The position numbers and the translations under genes were made by a program. The notes under the pieces are model-generated. The model was given only the letters and a program-made list of their open reading frames with translations, was not told the DNA's origin and did not search any database. This document shows positions 1 to 8,435 of a DNA stretch of 44,120 nt, piece by piece. Source of the stretch: Gammaproteobacteria bacterium (lineage in GTDB: Bacteria; Pseudomonadota; Gammaproteobacteria; Pseudomonadales; Azotimanducaceae); NCBI GenBank assembly GCA_009841615.1, contig VXLL01000012.1, positions 1 through 44,120 of the forward strand, written 5' to 3'. How positions within the stretch are numbered: the first letter of the stretch is position 1; every line of letters begins with the position of its first letter.

Positions 1-2
1 GC

Positions 3-128
3 CTCTCCCGCATCTGGGGCGGCATTCACCCACCCATCGACGACATCCCCGGACGTCTCATAGGTATCAAAATAGGACAAATCGCATTTGAACACGCTAT
101 GACCTATGTCGAACCGGATGAAGACTGA
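3..128 (+). CDS. Vanadium-dependent haloperoxidase / PAP2-type phosphatase, C-terminal fragment
   Basis: Only the last 41 codons are present; the gene begins left of the window and ends at TGA 126-128. The reading frame contains SRIWGGIHPPIDDIPG, which matches the last conserved motif of vanadium haloperoxidases and related PAP2 acid phosphatases. In that family the histidine of G-G-x-H binds the vanadate or phosphate. The family oxidises halides with peroxide or hydrolyses phosphate esters, often as an exported protein. The fragment cannot tell which activity applies. The frame was chosen because the other two forward frames hit stops within the first hundred or so bases. Short piece, but the motif is distinctive. 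Confidence 0.72.
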   Translation, partial: LSRIWGGIHPPIDDIPGRLIGIKIGQIAFEHAMTYVEPDED

Positions 129-130
129 AT

Positions 131-150
131 AATCAACAGCTCTGTTGGTT
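131..150. repeat. Hairpin after the haloperoxidase gene
   Basis: AATCAACAG and CTGTTGGTT face each other with a 2-base centre, giving about nine pairs including one G-T pair. It begins three bases after the stop codon at 126-128, so it may act in transcript ending or stability. No T-run follows, so it is not a textbook terminator. Confidence 0.4.
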
Positions 151-328
151 ATCAAAGCGTAAACACATAGAACCAGTAGAGGCACATGTTGTTGATACTG
201 GGGAAACTCTTTTTTAACCCACGAAATATATCGAGTGTGCCGGAGCAACTTTTCGAAGATCGGCACGACTTGTGCATAGAAATCCTATCGGGACCGTGTT
301 TCATGTCACTGTTTCATAGGAGGTTGAG

Positions 329-394
329 GTGGTTGCAGGTTTGTTGCTTCGATTAGCAAACTCGAATCTACAACACCCCATGCTTTGCATTTGA
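329..394 (+). CDS. Possible 21-residue peptide with a strong ribosome binding site
   Basis: A GTG codon at 329 lies five bases after AGGAGG (318-323), one of the best Shine-Dalgarno matches in the window. It opens a frame of 21 codons ending at TGA 392-394. The predicted peptide starts MVAGLLLRLANSN and is fairly hydrophobic at its N-terminus. It ends 63 bases before the permease gene at 458, so it could be a leader peptide or a small membrane peptide. A second reading from the same site uses TTG at 333 and gives only seven codons. No homologue is recognised, and a chance match is quite possible. Confidence 0.22.
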   Translation: MVAGLLLRLANSNLQHPMLCI

Positions 395-457
395 TAATGC
401 ATCCCACTTGTAACGCCGCGCAAGAATTTTTTTTATTACGTAAGAGGCTGTGGTGAA

Positions 458-3400
458 ATGAATGGAACACTTGTTTGGAGTATTGTCATTCACGAAATGC
501 GCTCGCTTCGAAGACTACTACGGACACATGTCTTCATTTCGATCGCTGTGATTATCTGCGCAGTTTACTTCTTGATTGTGACTCTCACCCACATGTACGG
601 TGCTAACGATCTCCCGATGCTTGGAATCATTAGTCCACGATACATTTTGTCGTTGTTAGGCGGGAGTTTCATCGGCTTGTTTTGCATCGGAGTCTTACTA
701 CTCACTTTCGATCAGATCAAACGAGATGAAATGAATCAAATTCATGAAGTTGTTGGCACAAAACCCTTGAGCAATTTCGAATTCTTCCTTGGAAGATTGA
801 CAGGTGTCTCATTGATCATGGCCATCCCTATGCTCTTCGTACTCTTCGCAATGATCGTTTATGGAATGATTGCTCAGACACTCTCATTTCCATTTGGCGA
901 ACCGGTGGAGTCGTGGAGTGTAGTTTCGTTTGTTGTTCTTGACATATTTCCCAACTTCCTTTTCTTCGGAAGCTTGGTACTCCTCTTTGCTTCTTTAGTC
1001 AGATCTAGACTGTTAGCTTTATTACTGACTCTCTGCATTCTGGTATTGTTGTTCTGGCTGAACAGCAGGCTTTCGCTCGATGTCTCCAAACCGTTGCAAA
1101 CTGTGTCCGGTAACGTGCTTTTTCCATCCGAATTGATACCGACACTCTTCACCCCAATCACTTTATTCAATCGAATCGCCCTTTTATTGATGTCCGTAGG
1201 GTTCTTGTGCTGGGTCTCCTACTTCAGCTTACGAATTTCCTCGTCGAGTTCCAGAGATCTAATGTTGGGTGGACTGTTCACTTGCGTCGGAGTTTTAATC
1301 ATTGTGGCGATGTTTGGCATACAAACTTCGAGACTTAATCGAGTTGACCAATGGATTCAGGAGCACGATGAACACTTCCTCCCCAGTTCGTTTCCTGATG
1401 TGCATGAGATTCGGGGTGTCGTTGATATCAAGCCAGGTCGATCGCTTTCTATAGATCTGACCTTGGATGTTAGTGTTGACACTGATCAAGATATTGGTTT
1501 CGTAGTGTTTTCGCTGAATCCCGGATACACGATCTCAAAATTAACAGTTGGTGGTGAAGCAGTTGAAGATCCTGATTTTCAAAATGGATTGCTGAAGATA
1601 CCAAGGGAGTATTTCTCAACAGACGCCAACGAACTAAATATTTCAGCTAAAGGACGTCCTGATGGTCGATTCGCCTATCTGGATTCTGTAGCCACGCTCT
1701 CAGAAATTTCTGGTTTAGACGTTCGACAATTACGTCTGCTTGGAACGGAGAATTTCATCTTTCGTCCTGAGTTCGTAGCACTGGTACCAGGTATAAAGTG
1801 GTATCCAACATCGGGAACAGCTACGAATGAAGATGCGTGGGAATCTCGAGAAAGAGACTTCTTTACGCTCGACGTAGACGTTATCGTACCAAAAAACTGG
1901 CTCGTTGCGGGTCCTTCGAAGCGAGAGAAGTCGGATGGTGCGAGGCGTACGAAGTATAGTTTTCAGCAATCCAGTCCACTCCCAGAATTTGCTTTAATTG
2001 GATCAAGATTTAAATCCGGGTCAATCGAAGTCGATGGAATCACACTTGAAATCTTGTACAGTCACAAGCACCGAAGAACATTTGAGCATTTCGCACAAAT
2101 TGAAGAAGGGATTCGCTCAACAAGTCAAGGATTCATTAACAGTTTTCAAAACCATGGACTGAGCTATCCTTACGGCTCATTTTCCTTGGTAGAAGTACCT
2201 TCGACGTTGCGAGTTTTTGGTGGCGGAGTAAGCATGGACACCGTGATGTGTCCACCTGGAATGTTGATGGTTCGAGAGTCAACATTGCCAACAATGTCGA
2301 TTGAATCGCTAATTGACATTGATCGCGAAGATTGGCAATTCTCAAGAGTCTTGCGCTATTTATCGTATCCGATGTTCGAGAGCAATATCGACTTCGCGTT
2401 TTATCGAAATATTTTCGAACACCAAACTGGCACGACAGGAGAAGGTGCACTAGCACTCAGAATGTTTTTGGACTTCTTTGCTGAATCTCTCCTCCCAGGA
2501 AGCGTTTCACATTTTGATTTTTACATCGCGTTAGACCGAGAGGTGTTGAACTTAGCTAGTGTTAATCCCCTTGCCCTATTGGTGTCAAATATTAATCGTG
2601 ACTTTCAAAACGTACCGAACAAAATGCATGAGCTCAAGCGAACATTTTATGATGCGCCCGAAGTTTGGAATTTAGTAGAAACTAATACCTTGAACGTGCC
2701 AATGTCAAAAGAAAACAGCATCAATCGAATACGTGCGCTCAGAACCCGTACCGAGCAAATCGCTAGGTACTTTCTTGACATCAACGGGACCGATACAGTA
2801 GAGCCAATATTGGTAGATCTGTTGACAAAATTTCAAGGAAAGAACATCAGCTTCGAAGAATTCCTTCAACTGCTGAGGGAACACAGAGTAAATTTATCTG
2901 AATTGGCTGGAGATTTGCTTGATGGTACTGGACTACCGGGGTTTATAGTGTCCGAACCCTCTTCGCAAACATTGACAGTTGATGACCAAACAAAATATGA
3001 GACTTCTCTATTTCTACAGAATGGAGAACCCGTGTCTGGCCCAGTCCGACTTGCATTGAAATACCATAATTCCTGGGGAAATTTCCCTTCTCATGCGCTA
3101 TCGCCCATATTGGTAGAAGCAAATCAGACTCTACATGTGGTAATCGAAAGTGTGAATCCAGTGCAACAAATTTGGTTGGAACCTTATCTCTCACTTAACC
3201 GTATGAACATTCGAGTAGATCTGCCGTTGTCCGAAGAGCTACAAGCGCTTGAATTTGTTCGTGGGGAAGCACCATTTATTAAATCGATAGAAGAGCGAGA
3301 AGCACTAGCAATCGATAGTTCTTCGATCACAATTGACGATCTTGACCCTGGATTCTTGGTAGTAGATAATCGTCGTACTAGCACCCTCAACAACGCATTT

Positions 3401-3922
3401 GTCCAATCTATCCAACGAATTTTTGATCTACCTGAATTTCAAATGGACCATGGATTACCTGTATATGACTGGCGAAATGAAGGGTTCGCACAGGATGGAA
3501 TCTGGTTGCGCACGACAGATCCTTCTGCGTATGGAAAATACCGACGAACTGTTGCGATGTCGAGTAGAGGGGATGGCTTAGCTTTTGCCCAGTTTTCCGC
3601 GGAGTTACCAAAACTAGGCGAATGGCAACTAGAGTACTACAGACCGGAAGGATTTTTCCATGAACGCGTTTCTTTCAGAGGTAGCCAATCTCATGTTTCA
3701 ACAGGCATCCGTATAGGGACCGCATATCTTGAAGTTCGTAACGATTCGAAGAAGTCATCGCACTCAGTGGATGTACCGAAACTAGCTGCTGGTTGGCACA
3801 CGATTGGAACCTTCAACATAACCGATGCAGAAGTCGATGTTCAGATTTCTAACAAAACAGACCAAAGCTGGTTTTATGTGATCGCGGATGCGATTCGCTG
3901 GACTCCAATCGAAACTGAGTAA
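458..3922 (+). CDS. Large fusion protein: ABC-2 permease-like membrane domain, degenerate M1-peptidase-like region, golvesin-like C-terminal domain
   Basis: 1154 residues from an ATG at 458. Residues about 20-290 carry six or seven hydrophobic segments laid out like ABC-2 export permeases, including the soluble stretch FDQIKRDEMNQIHEVVGTKP after the second segment. Residues about 330-950 form a soluble part resembling the extracellular region of permease/M1-aminopeptidase fusions, with a run around FGGGVSMDTV and PPGMLMV where M1 enzymes have their GxMEN-type motif. The HExxH zinc motif that should follow is absent, so peptidase activity is unlikely. Residues about 1000-1154 (LPKLGEWQLEYYRPE, then GWHTIGTF and VIADAIRW) fit a golvesin/Xly carbohydrate-binding-like domain. 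No ABC ATPase gene lies beside it, so its energy source, if any, is elsewhere. Domain identity is inferred from sequence pattern; the substrate is unknown. Confidence 0.72.
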   Translation: MNGTLVWSIVIHEMRSLRRLLRTHVFISIAVIICAVYFLIVTLTHMYGANDLPMLGIISPRYILSLLGGSFIGLFCIGVLLLTFDQIKRDEMNQIHEVVGTKPLSNFEFFLGRLTGVSLIMAIPMLFVLFAMIVYGMIAQTLSFPFGEPVESWSVVSFVVLDIFPNFLFFGSLVLLFASLVRSRLLALLLTLCILVLLFWLNSRLSLDVSKPLQTVSGNVLFPSELIPTLFTPITLFNRIALLLMSVGFLCWVSYFSLRISSSSSRDLMLGGLFTCVGVLIIVAMFGIQTSRLNRVDQWIQEHDEHFLPSSFPDVHEIRGVVDIKPGRSLSIDLTLDVSVDTDQDIGFVVFSLNPGYTISKLTVGGEAVEDPDFQNGLLKIPREYFSTDANELNISAKGRPDGRFAYLDSVATLSEISGLDVRQLRLLGTENFIFRPEFVALVPGIKWYPTSGTATNEDAWESRERDFFTLDVDVIVPKNWLVAGPSKREKSDGARRTKYSFQQSSPLPEFALIGSRFKSGSIEVDGITLEILYSHKHRRTFEHFAQIEEGIRSTSQGFINSFQNHGLSYPYGSFSLVEVPSTLRVFGGGVSMDTVMCPPGMLMVRESTLPTMSIESLIDIDREDWQFSRVLRYLSYPMFESNIDFAFYRNIFEHQTGTTGEGALALRMFLDFFAESLLPGSVSHFDFYIALDREVLNLASVNPLALLVSNINRDFQNVPNKMHELKRTFYDAPEVWNLVETNTLNVPMSKENSINRIRALRTRTEQIARYFLDINGTDTVEPILVDLLTKFQGKNISFEEFLQLLREHRVNLSELAGDLLDGTGLPGFIVSEPSSQTLTVDDQTKYETSLFLQNGEPVSGPVRLALKYHNSWGNFPSHALSPILVEANQTLHVVIESVNPVQQIWLEPYLSLNRMNIRVDLPLSEELQALEFVRGEAPFIKSIEEREALAIDSSSITIDDLDPGFLVVDNRRTSTLNNAFVQSIQRIFDLPEFQMDHGLPVYDWRNEGFAQDGIWLRTTDPSAYGKYRRTVAMSSRGDGLAFAQFSAELPKLGEWQLEYYRPEGFFHERVSFRGSQSHVSTGIRIGTAYLEVRNDSKKSSHSVDVPKLAAGWHTIGTFNITDAEVDVQISNKTDQSWFYVIADAIRWTPIETE

Positions 3923-4008
3923 TGAAATCTACCCGAGAATGATGAAAAACAGGTTTCGAACTCAAGCCCAGGTGCGACGTTCCATTGACCATACTGGAAC
4001 ACAAGTTC

Positions 4009-4043
4009 GAGGTCTTCTGGTACTTCGAAGTGTCCTAGACCTC
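4009..4043. terminator. Strong hairpin between the converging permease and hutI genes
   Basis: GAGGTCT (4009-4015) and AGACCTC (4037-4043) pair perfectly. Inside lies a second helix built on the palindrome ACTTCGAAGT. It sits two bases from the hutI stop and about 90 bases past the permease stop, where a two-way terminator would be expected. No T-run is present on either side, so it may instead protect 3' ends or work with Rho. Confidence 0.45.
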
Positions 4044-4045
4044 AA

Positions 4046-5263
4046 TTAATCGACTACCTCACCGTCTATAAACAGTCGGTGAAGTTGATTGATTCCTGCC
4101 CAGTAAGTCAATTCACGTGGATGTGACACCTTCCACTCTACGAAGTCCGCACGTTTGCCTTTCTCCAGAGTGCCACGATCGGATAATAACCCTAAGGCTT
4201 GCGCTGCATTTCTGGTTACACCGGCTAAACACTCTTCTGGTGTTAGTTTGAACAAACTAGTAGCAAGATTCATCGCGAGTCTGATGGAACACAAAGGTGA
4301 AGACCCTGGATTGCAATCAGTTGCGAGTGCTATGGGAACACTATTAGCACGTAGTTCGTCGATCGGAGGGAGTTGCGTCTCTCCAAGCATTAAGAATGGA
4401 CCCGGGAGAAGTACGGCAACACTTCCTGAGGACGCGAGTGCTTCGACTCCAACCGCAGTGGTATACTCAAGATGATCAGCAGACAAAGCGTTAAAGCTCG
4501 CAGCCAACTCTGCGCCACCACAGTCGCTGAGTTGGTCGGCGTGAAGTTTTACATCAATGCCTAGCGTTTTCGCCTTATCAAACAATGTTGCTACTTGGGG
4601 CGTGGAAAACGCAATAGTCTCACAGTAGGCATCCACTGCATCTACCAGTTGACGTTCATGTGCTTCCGGAAGTACATCGTCAGCGACGAAATCCATGTAT
4701 GAATCTGCATCGTGCTGATATTCCTCCGGGACAGCATGTGCCCCAAGAAACGTCTTCACGATACTTGCTGAACAACTCTGTTCTAGCTCTTGTGCAACCT
4801 CCAACATCTTTATTTCTGTATTGCTATCTAGACCATAACCGGACTTTACTTCGACCGTCGCGACCCCTTCACGCATGAGCGTAGTTACTCGATATATCGC
4901 ACTTTCCAATAATGCCGATTGACTAGTGTTGCGTGTAGCTTGAACAGTAGATCTAATGCCTCCTCCTGCACGAGCAATCTCCTCGTAGGTTGCCCCGTTC
5001 AATCGTTGCTCGAATTCCATCGCTCGATCGCCACCAAATACTAGATGCGTGTGGCAGTCTATTAGAGCTGGAGTGAGCCAACGACCATCGAGTCGATCGA
5101 TGGTTTTAGCATCGTAAGACGGAAGTTCCAATTCAGGACCAACCCAAGCAATTCGCCCATCAGAAATTGCGAGTGCTCCGCTGGAGATCGCGCCGTACGG
5201 AGTGCTTCCAGCGCACATAGTTGCTAGATTTAAGTCAAGAAATAGTTGATCCCAAGTTTGCAT
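4046..5263 (-). CDS. hutI: Imidazolonepropionase
   Basis: Third step of histidine breakdown: opens 4-imidazolone-5-propionate to N-formimidoyl-glutamate in the cytoplasm. The 405-residue protein shows the metal-dependent amidohydrolase pattern: DCHTHLVFGG with His71 and His73, KSGYGLD in mid-protein, LHADQLSDCGGAE and SADHLEY with further ligands, and the catalytic aspartate in ATDCNPG. The start is set at ATG 5263, giving MQTWDQLF, which agrees with the usual HutI N-terminus. A longer frame exists from TTG 5293, but it would overlap a likely -10 box. The gene is divergent from hutF with about 77 bases between them. No clear Shine-Dalgarno precedes the ATG. Confidence 0.95.
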   Translation of the reverse strand: MQTWDQLFLDLNLATMCAGSTPYGAISSGALAISDGRIAWVGPELELPSYDAKTIDRLDGRWLTPALIDCHTHLVFGGDRAMEFEQRLNGATYEEIARAGGGIRSTVQATRNTSQSALLESAIYRVTTLMREGVATVEVKSGYGLDSNTEIKMLEVAQELEQSCSASIVKTFLGAHAVPEEYQHDADSYMDFVADDVLPEAHERQLVDAVDAYCETIAFSTPQVATLFDKAKTLGIDVKLHADQLSDCGGAELAASFNALSADHLEYTTAVGVEALASSGSVAVLLPGPFLMLGETQLPPIDELRANSVPIALATDCNPGSSPLCSIRLAMNLATSLFKLTPEECLAGVTRNAAQALGLLSDRGTLEKGKRADFVEWKVSHPRELTYWAGINQLHRLFIDGEVVD

Positions 5264-5292
5264 AGATTCAAAATTTGTTTGCGCGAACCACA

Positions 5293-5301
5293 ATCATACC
5301 A
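5293..5301 (-). promoter_or_regulatory. Possible extended -10 promoter element for hutI
   Basis: On the minus strand this reads TGGTATGAT, an extended -10 (TGnTATAAT-like) box. It would start transcription near 5286, about 20 bases before the hutI ATG. No good -35 hexamer lies upstream, as is common for extended -10 promoters. On the plus strand TAAAAT at 5308-5313 may serve hutF, also without a clear -35. Confidence 0.35.
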
Positions 5302-5340
5302 CAAACCTAAAATAGTCTTCTTTATGTGTTCTTCCTTTCT

Positions 5341-6696
5341 ATGACTGCCCTCTTCGCGAAACGCGCGTATCTAGAGTCTAAGTGGCACGACCAGGTACGA
5401 ATACAGATAGAAGACGGAAAAATTTCAAGCTGGGACGCTGCAACAACTCAGTTACCTCATGACGAGCTAGTCGATGTCCTGATTCCAGGTGTTCCGAATG
5501 CACACAGCCACGTGTTTCAACGCGCACTGACCGGTCACTGCGAAAGTAAGAGTCCCAGCGATAAAGATGATTTTTGGAGTTGGCGCGAGAACATGTACAA
5601 ATTGGCTGAGAAACTCAATCCAGACGTACTCAAGCCTATCGCGCGACAGGCATATGCCGAAATGTTAGCTGCCGGATACACTGCCGTTGCCGAATTTCAT
5701 TACATCCATCACAGTGCTGATGGGAAACACCATGCCAATAACATGTTTGACGCTATAGCTGAAGCAGCTCAGGATGTTGGAATTCGTCTTACATATCTAC
5801 CCATTCTTTACGAGCGATCGGGATTTGGTCAATCCAAATTGAACGCGACACAACAGTTATTTACATTAAATTTCGATGCCTTCGTCGACCACTTTCGATA
5901 TGCGAACGAGTGCTCGGACATGGGTGTGAATGTAGGGTTGGGCGTGCATAGTCTGCGAGCAGTGTCCCAAGACTCTCTAGCAAACGTGGCTGAGCTGGCA
6001 AAAGACGAAGAGTGTCCAATCCACGTACATATTGCAGAACAAACCGCTGAAGTCGATGAGTGCATTGCTACTCACGGCGCTAAACCCCTTCGTTGGTTAC
6101 TTGACAATATCGAAATCGATGATAACTGGTGTCTCGTTCATGCGACACACACGGACGAAAAAGAACTAGCAAGCCTGGCTAGCACCTCAGCGGTGATCTG
6201 CCTCTGTCCAACTACAGAAGCAAATCTTGGCGACGGAATTTTTCCCATGACGGTTTGGAAAGCACTCGGTGGTGAAATTGCGATAGGATCCGACAGTCAA
6301 ATATCGATAAATCCCTTTGAAGAACTTCGATGGCTTGAATATGGACACCGCTTAGTGCTTCGATCACGCAATGTATACGCAACAAACCCTAGCAGTTACA
6401 CCGGTGAATCGTTGTTTCAAGACACGGTTTTAGGTGGAAATCGAGCTTGCGGACACTGGAGAAAACCTCTTGCACCGGGAAGTAACGCGGATTTAATCAC
6501 GTTGAGTGAACACAATCCTGTACTGGCCGGGCACAACTCTGAATCAATTCTAGATGCTCTAACTTTTTGCGGAATTCAAAGTGCTATCGATCAGGTCATG
6601 GTATCAGGAGAGTGGGTAGTAAAGGAAGGAAGACACGTCACAGAGTCGAAATTTGAGAAAGAGTATGTGGAATCTGTACGAGGATTATGGAATTGA
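5341..6696 (+). CDS. hutF: Formimidoylglutamate deiminase
   Basis: Fourth step of the five-step histidine pathway: removes ammonia from N-formimidoyl-glutamate to give N-formyl-glutamate. It belongs to the amidohydrolase superfamily: VPNAHSHVFQRAL carries the HxH metal pair (His55, His57), PIHVHIAEQ carries a further ligand and IGSDSQ the catalytic aspartate. The start is placed at ATG 5341 (MTALFAKRAYL), like the Pseudomonas enzyme, giving 451 residues. A GTG at 5326 would add five residues. Neither start has a purine-rich Shine-Dalgarno; the leader is pyrimidine-rich. First gene of hutF-hutU-hutH-hutG. HutF together with HutG defines the Pseudomonas-type route rather than the HutG formiminoglutamase route. 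Confidence 0.94.
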   Translation: MTALFAKRAYLESKWHDQVRIQIEDGKISSWDAATTQLPHDELVDVLIPGVPNAHSHVFQRALTGHCESKSPSDKDDFWSWRENMYKLAEKLNPDVLKPIARQAYAEMLAAGYTAVAEFHYIHHSADGKHHANNMFDAIAEAAQDVGIRLTYLPILYERSGFGQSKLNATQQLFTLNFDAFVDHFRYANECSDMGVNVGLGVHSLRAVSQDSLANVAELAKDEECPIHVHIAEQTAEVDECIATHGAKPLRWLLDNIEIDDNWCLVHATHTDEKELASLASTSAVICLCPTTEANLGDGIFPMTVWKALGGEIAIGSDSQISINPFEELRWLEYGHRLVLRSRNVYATNPSSYTGESLFQDTVLGGNRACGHWRKPLAPGSNADLITLSEHNPVLAGHNSESILDALTFCGIQSAIDQVMVSGEWVVKEGRHVTESKFEKEYVESVRGLWN

Positions 6697-6738
6697 GTGA
6701 AGACGGCATTCGAACTCCAAATTTTTTATTCAGTTTTG

Positions 6739-6754
6739 AAGGAGAACTCTTTTG
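6739..6754 (+). promoter_or_regulatory. Ribosome binding site that fixes a TTG start for hutU
   Basis: AAGGAG at 6739-6744 is followed after seven bases by TTG at 6752-6754. The protein from this TTG begins like other HutU proteins, so this is one of the best supported TTG starts in the window. Confidence 0.8.
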
Positions 6755-8419
6755 ACAAAGCCAAAGCATCGAGCCATAACAGCTCCCACTGGAACGCAAC
6801 TACAAGCTAAGAGTTGGTTGACTGAAGCCCCATTGAGGTTGCTTATGAACAACTTAAATCCAGAAGTGGGTGAGCGACCTGATGAGCTCGTGGTATATGG
6901 AGGGATTGGAAAAGCGGCGCGTAACTGGGAATGTTACGATGCGATCGTACAACAGCTAAGAGTGCTGGAAAGCAACGAAACGTTACTCGTCCAGTCCGGG
7001 AAGCCTATCGGAGTCGCGAAGACTCACAGCGATGCACCTCGAGTGTTGATCGCCAATGCCAATCTAGTACCTGCATGGTCTACTTGGGATCACTTTAGGG
7101 AACTCGACCGAAAAGGACTGATGATGTTTGGTCAAATGACGGCCGGTTCGTGGATTTATATAGGAAGTCAGGGAATTGTTCAAGGGACGTACGAGACTTT
7201 CGTTGAATTGGGACGACAACACTACGGAGGTGATTTACGAGGTAAGTGGATTCTTACTGCTGGACTCGGTGGTATGGGCGGTGCACAACCGCTTGCTGCA
7301 ACAATGGCTGGAGCGTCGTTATTAGGAATTGAATGCCAACGAGATCGCATCGAGAAAAGATTGCAGACAGGGTACTTAGATCAACAAGCGGAATCGCTCG
7401 ACGATGCACTACGCCTAATTCAGGAAGCGACGCAGCAAAAGAAAGCTATATCGGTGGGGGTAGTAGGCAATGCCGCGGAACTACTACCTGAAATCGTCGC
7501 GCGAAACATTTTGCCTGATGCGGTAACAGATCAAACCTCAGCACATGACCCAGCAAACGGATATTTACCCGCTGGTTGGACCGTTGAACGATGGGAGAAC
7601 ATGCGACAGAGTGATCCAAATGTAGTAGCCAAAGCGGCTACTGAATCCATTGCAGTTCATGTACGAGCAATGCTGGATTTCCATCGTGCGGGAGCTCCGA
7701 CGTTTGACTACGGTAATAACATTCGTCAAGTCGCCAAAGATTACGGAGTCGCGGATGCGTTTGATTTTCCGGGATTCGTACCCGCTTATGTGAGACCCCT
7801 TTTCTGTCGTGGAATCGGTCCATTTCGTTGGGTAGCTCTCTCTGGAGACCCCGAAGACATCTATAAAACTGACCAAAGAGTGAAGGAACTGATCCCAGAC
7901 GATGCACACCTTCATAACTGGTTGGACGCAGCTCGTGCGCGAATTAAGTTTCAAGGACTCCCTGCACGAATCTGTTGGGTCGGACTAGGACAGCGACACC
8001 GTTTGGGTCTCGCTTTTAATGAAATGGTTCGAAGTGGTGAACTCAATGCTCCCATCGCGATCGGACGAGATCATCTTGACAGTGGTTCGGTGGCAAGTCC
8101 AAATCGAGAGACAGAAGCCATGCGTGATGGCTCGGATGCAGTATCGGATTGGCCGTTTCTCAATGCAATGTTAAATGTAGCAAGTGGAGCTACTTGGGTA
8201 TCGATTCACCACGGTGGCGGCGTCGGTATGGGATACGCTCAACACGCCGGCTTGGTCGTAGTTTGTGACGGTACCAAAGAAGCGGATCAACGAATCGCAC
8301 GAGCACTTTGGAACGATCCAGCAATAGGCGTAATGCGCCACGTGGACGCAGGATATGAAGAAGCTCGAGAGTGTGCAAGGGAAAATAATTTAACAATACC
8401 GATGATGCCGACTGATTAA
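6752..8419 (+). CDS. hutU: Urocanate hydratase
   Basis: Second step of histidine breakdown: NAD-dependent hydration of urocanate to 4-imidazolone-5-propionate. The 555 residues match the usual length. Visible marks are [17 protein letters not shown] near the N-terminus, [17 protein letters not shown], the NAD-binding glycine stretch [17 protein letters not shown], and [14 protein letters not shown], whose cysteine (about residue 408) is the conserved active-site cysteine. The start is a TTG with a strong Shine-Dalgarno. It follows hutF by 55 bases and precedes hutH by 16, so it is very likely part of one transcript. Confidence 0.97.
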   Translation: MTKPKHRAITAPTGTQLQAKSWLTEAPLRLLMNNLNPEVGERPDELVVYGGIGKAARNWECYDAIVQQLRVLESNETLLVQSGKPIGVAKTHSDAPRVLIANANLVPAWSTWDHFRELDRKGLMMFGQMTAGSWIYIGSQGIVQGTYETFVELGRQHYGGDLRGKWILTAGLGGMGGAQPLAATMAGASLLGIECQRDRIEKRLQTGYLDQQAESLDDALRLIQEATQQKKAISVGVVGNAAELLPEIVARNILPDAVTDQTSAHDPANGYLPAGWTVERWENMRQSDPNVVAKAATESIAVHVRAMLDFHRAGAPTFDYGNNIRQVAKDYGVADAFDFPGFVPAYVRPLFCRGIGPFRWVALSGDPEDIYKTDQRVKELIPDDAHLHNWLDAARARIKFQGLPARICWVGLGQRHRLGLAFNEMVRSGELNAPIAIGRDHLDSGSVASPNRETEAMRDGSDAVSDWPFLNAMLNVASGATWVSIHHGGGVGMGYAQHAGLVVVCDGTKEADQRIARALWNDPAIGVMRHVDAGYEEARECARENNLTIPMMPTD

Positions 8420-8435
8420 AACGGGCACACAGAAC

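Larger units (their letters stand above)
129..457. other. Intergenic region of 329 bases
   Basis: No gene of ordinary size is seen. The stretch holds a small hairpin right after the haloperoxidase stop (131-150), a strong Shine-Dalgarno-like AGGAGGT at 318-324 followed by a 21-codon open frame (329-394), and a perfect 6-bp stem with a 4-base loop at 386-401 (TGCATT / AATGCA). An A/T-rich run lies just before the start of the next gene. No convincing sigma-70 promoter pair was found. Confidence 0.6.

Noticed and set aside
3950..3975. Second tRNA-like stretch (TGAGTTCGAAACCTG on the minus strand)
   Set aside because: Only the T-loop-like part is present; no cloverleaf can be drawn.
6697..6725. 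tRNA-like T-loop sequence (GAGTTCGAATG on the minus strand)
   Set aside because: No anticodon arm, D-arm or matching acceptor stem exists on the upstream side; the neighbouring bases belong to the hutF end and the hutU leader.
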